Source: JAFAVN01 sp036378375
GTDB lineage: Bacteria > Verrucomicrobiota > Verrucomicrobiia > Chthoniobacterales > JAFAMB01
NCBI GenBank assembly: GCA_036378375.1
Contig: DASUWQ010000052.1
Span: 1 to 30,664 of the forward strand
Direction: 5' to 3'
DNA length: 30,664 nt
The position numbers and the translations under genes are program-made. Below are positions 30,555-30,664 of the stretch, in pieces. Below the pieces are notes generated by a model. It did no database searches, had not been told where the DNA came from, and was given only the letters and a program-made list of their open reading frames with translations. Numbering within the stretch: position 1 is the first letter of the stretch; the number at the start of each line of letters is the position of its first letter.

Positions 30555-30664
30555 ATGCCAACCCCAAAACTCTATCATGTGGCCAACCTGTGGTCGTTGA
30601 CCGATTATCCGTCCGTCCTCAGCCCGTCGTCTTTGGAAGAGCAACTCGATGCGGTCAAGGCCGC
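30555..30664 (+). CDS. Sugar phosphate isomerase/epimerase, N-terminal end (partial)
   Basis: The frame opens at ATG 30555 (ggcggaa 4 bp upstream as ribosome binding site) and runs off the window. The 36 residues MPTPKLYHVANLWSLTDYPS and later SSLEEQLDAVKAA fit the first strand and helix of xylose-isomerase-like TIM barrels, in which W-L-YPS and EEQLDAVKAAGFDG-type openings are common. Only the start is visible, so the catalytic residues cannot be assessed. It is a second member of the fold in this window, distinct from the one at 9725. Confidence 0.65.
   Translation, partial: MPTPKLYHVANLWSLTDYPSVLSPSSLEEQLDAVKA

Overview
The window looks like chromosome from a soil-type Verrucomicrobiota bacterium, probably of the Chthoniobacterales/Udaeobacter kind. 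This is inferred from gene content, moderate GC and the abundance of intergenic palindromic repeats (accacagagacacagagg, cgcagatttacgcagat, and tcgtcctcg-rich arms). No marker gene here proves the taxon. Nearly all genes are chromosomal housekeeping, transport or metabolic genes. There is no phage, plasmid, CRISPR or classical defence locus. The unusual part is the repeat content.

Layout. 1-138 is the 3' end of phosphoglycerate mutase gpmI, followed by an inverted pair of REP-like units (171-470). 545-2953 carries minus-strand genes: a DUF2182 membrane protein with its usual partner DUF1326, a small secreted protein and a small cytoplasmic protein. 3101-6023 is a plus-strand run with an amylo-alpha-1,6-glucosidase-like enzyme between two small proteins. 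6038-6647 holds a tRNA-Gln(UUG) gene on the minus strand and, 552 bp away, a decayed copy of its 3' half. 7324-8512 has a TPR protein and a small ORF. 8763-11952 is a sugar module: a periplasmic sugar-binding protein, a TIM-barrel sugar isomerase/epimerase overlapping it by 1 bp, and a Gfo/Idh/MocA oxidoreductase. A relic of a zinc-type alcohol dehydrogenase follows, then a Dabb protein, an alpha/beta hydrolase, a large nested palindrome (13366-13784), a secreted phosphodiesterase/alkaline phosphatase, another palindrome and a UvrB/UvrC-motif protein.

17286-25930 is a peptide-use operon: secreted M3 oligopeptidase, then OppA-, OppB-, OppC-, OppD- and OppF-like ABC transporter components. The peptidase/OppA and OppD/OppF pairs overlap, but the OppA-OppB and OppB/C-OppD junctions hold 330-400 bp palindromic repeat elements. 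The same element precedes the peptidase, and a half copy follows OppF. The operon would import oligopeptides and trim them, which suits an amino-acid scavenger.

26155-27115 is an array of REP-like units around a REP-associated tyrosine transposase (RAYT) whose reading frame lacks a normal start codon. After that come an aldo/keto reductase (minus), an L,D-transpeptidase-like protein (plus), a second nested palindrome, a two-gene SRPBCC-ArsR operon (minus) with twin GCAAC-N6-GTTGC operators, a third, smaller palindrome with the same outer arms, and the start of another TIM-barrel sugar isomerase cut by the window edge.

The strongest second-look items are the nested palindromes that share tcgtcctcg arms, the RAYT/REP array, the tRNA-Gln partial duplication, repeat sequence translated as the N-terminus of OppA, and the operator pair of the ArsR operon.
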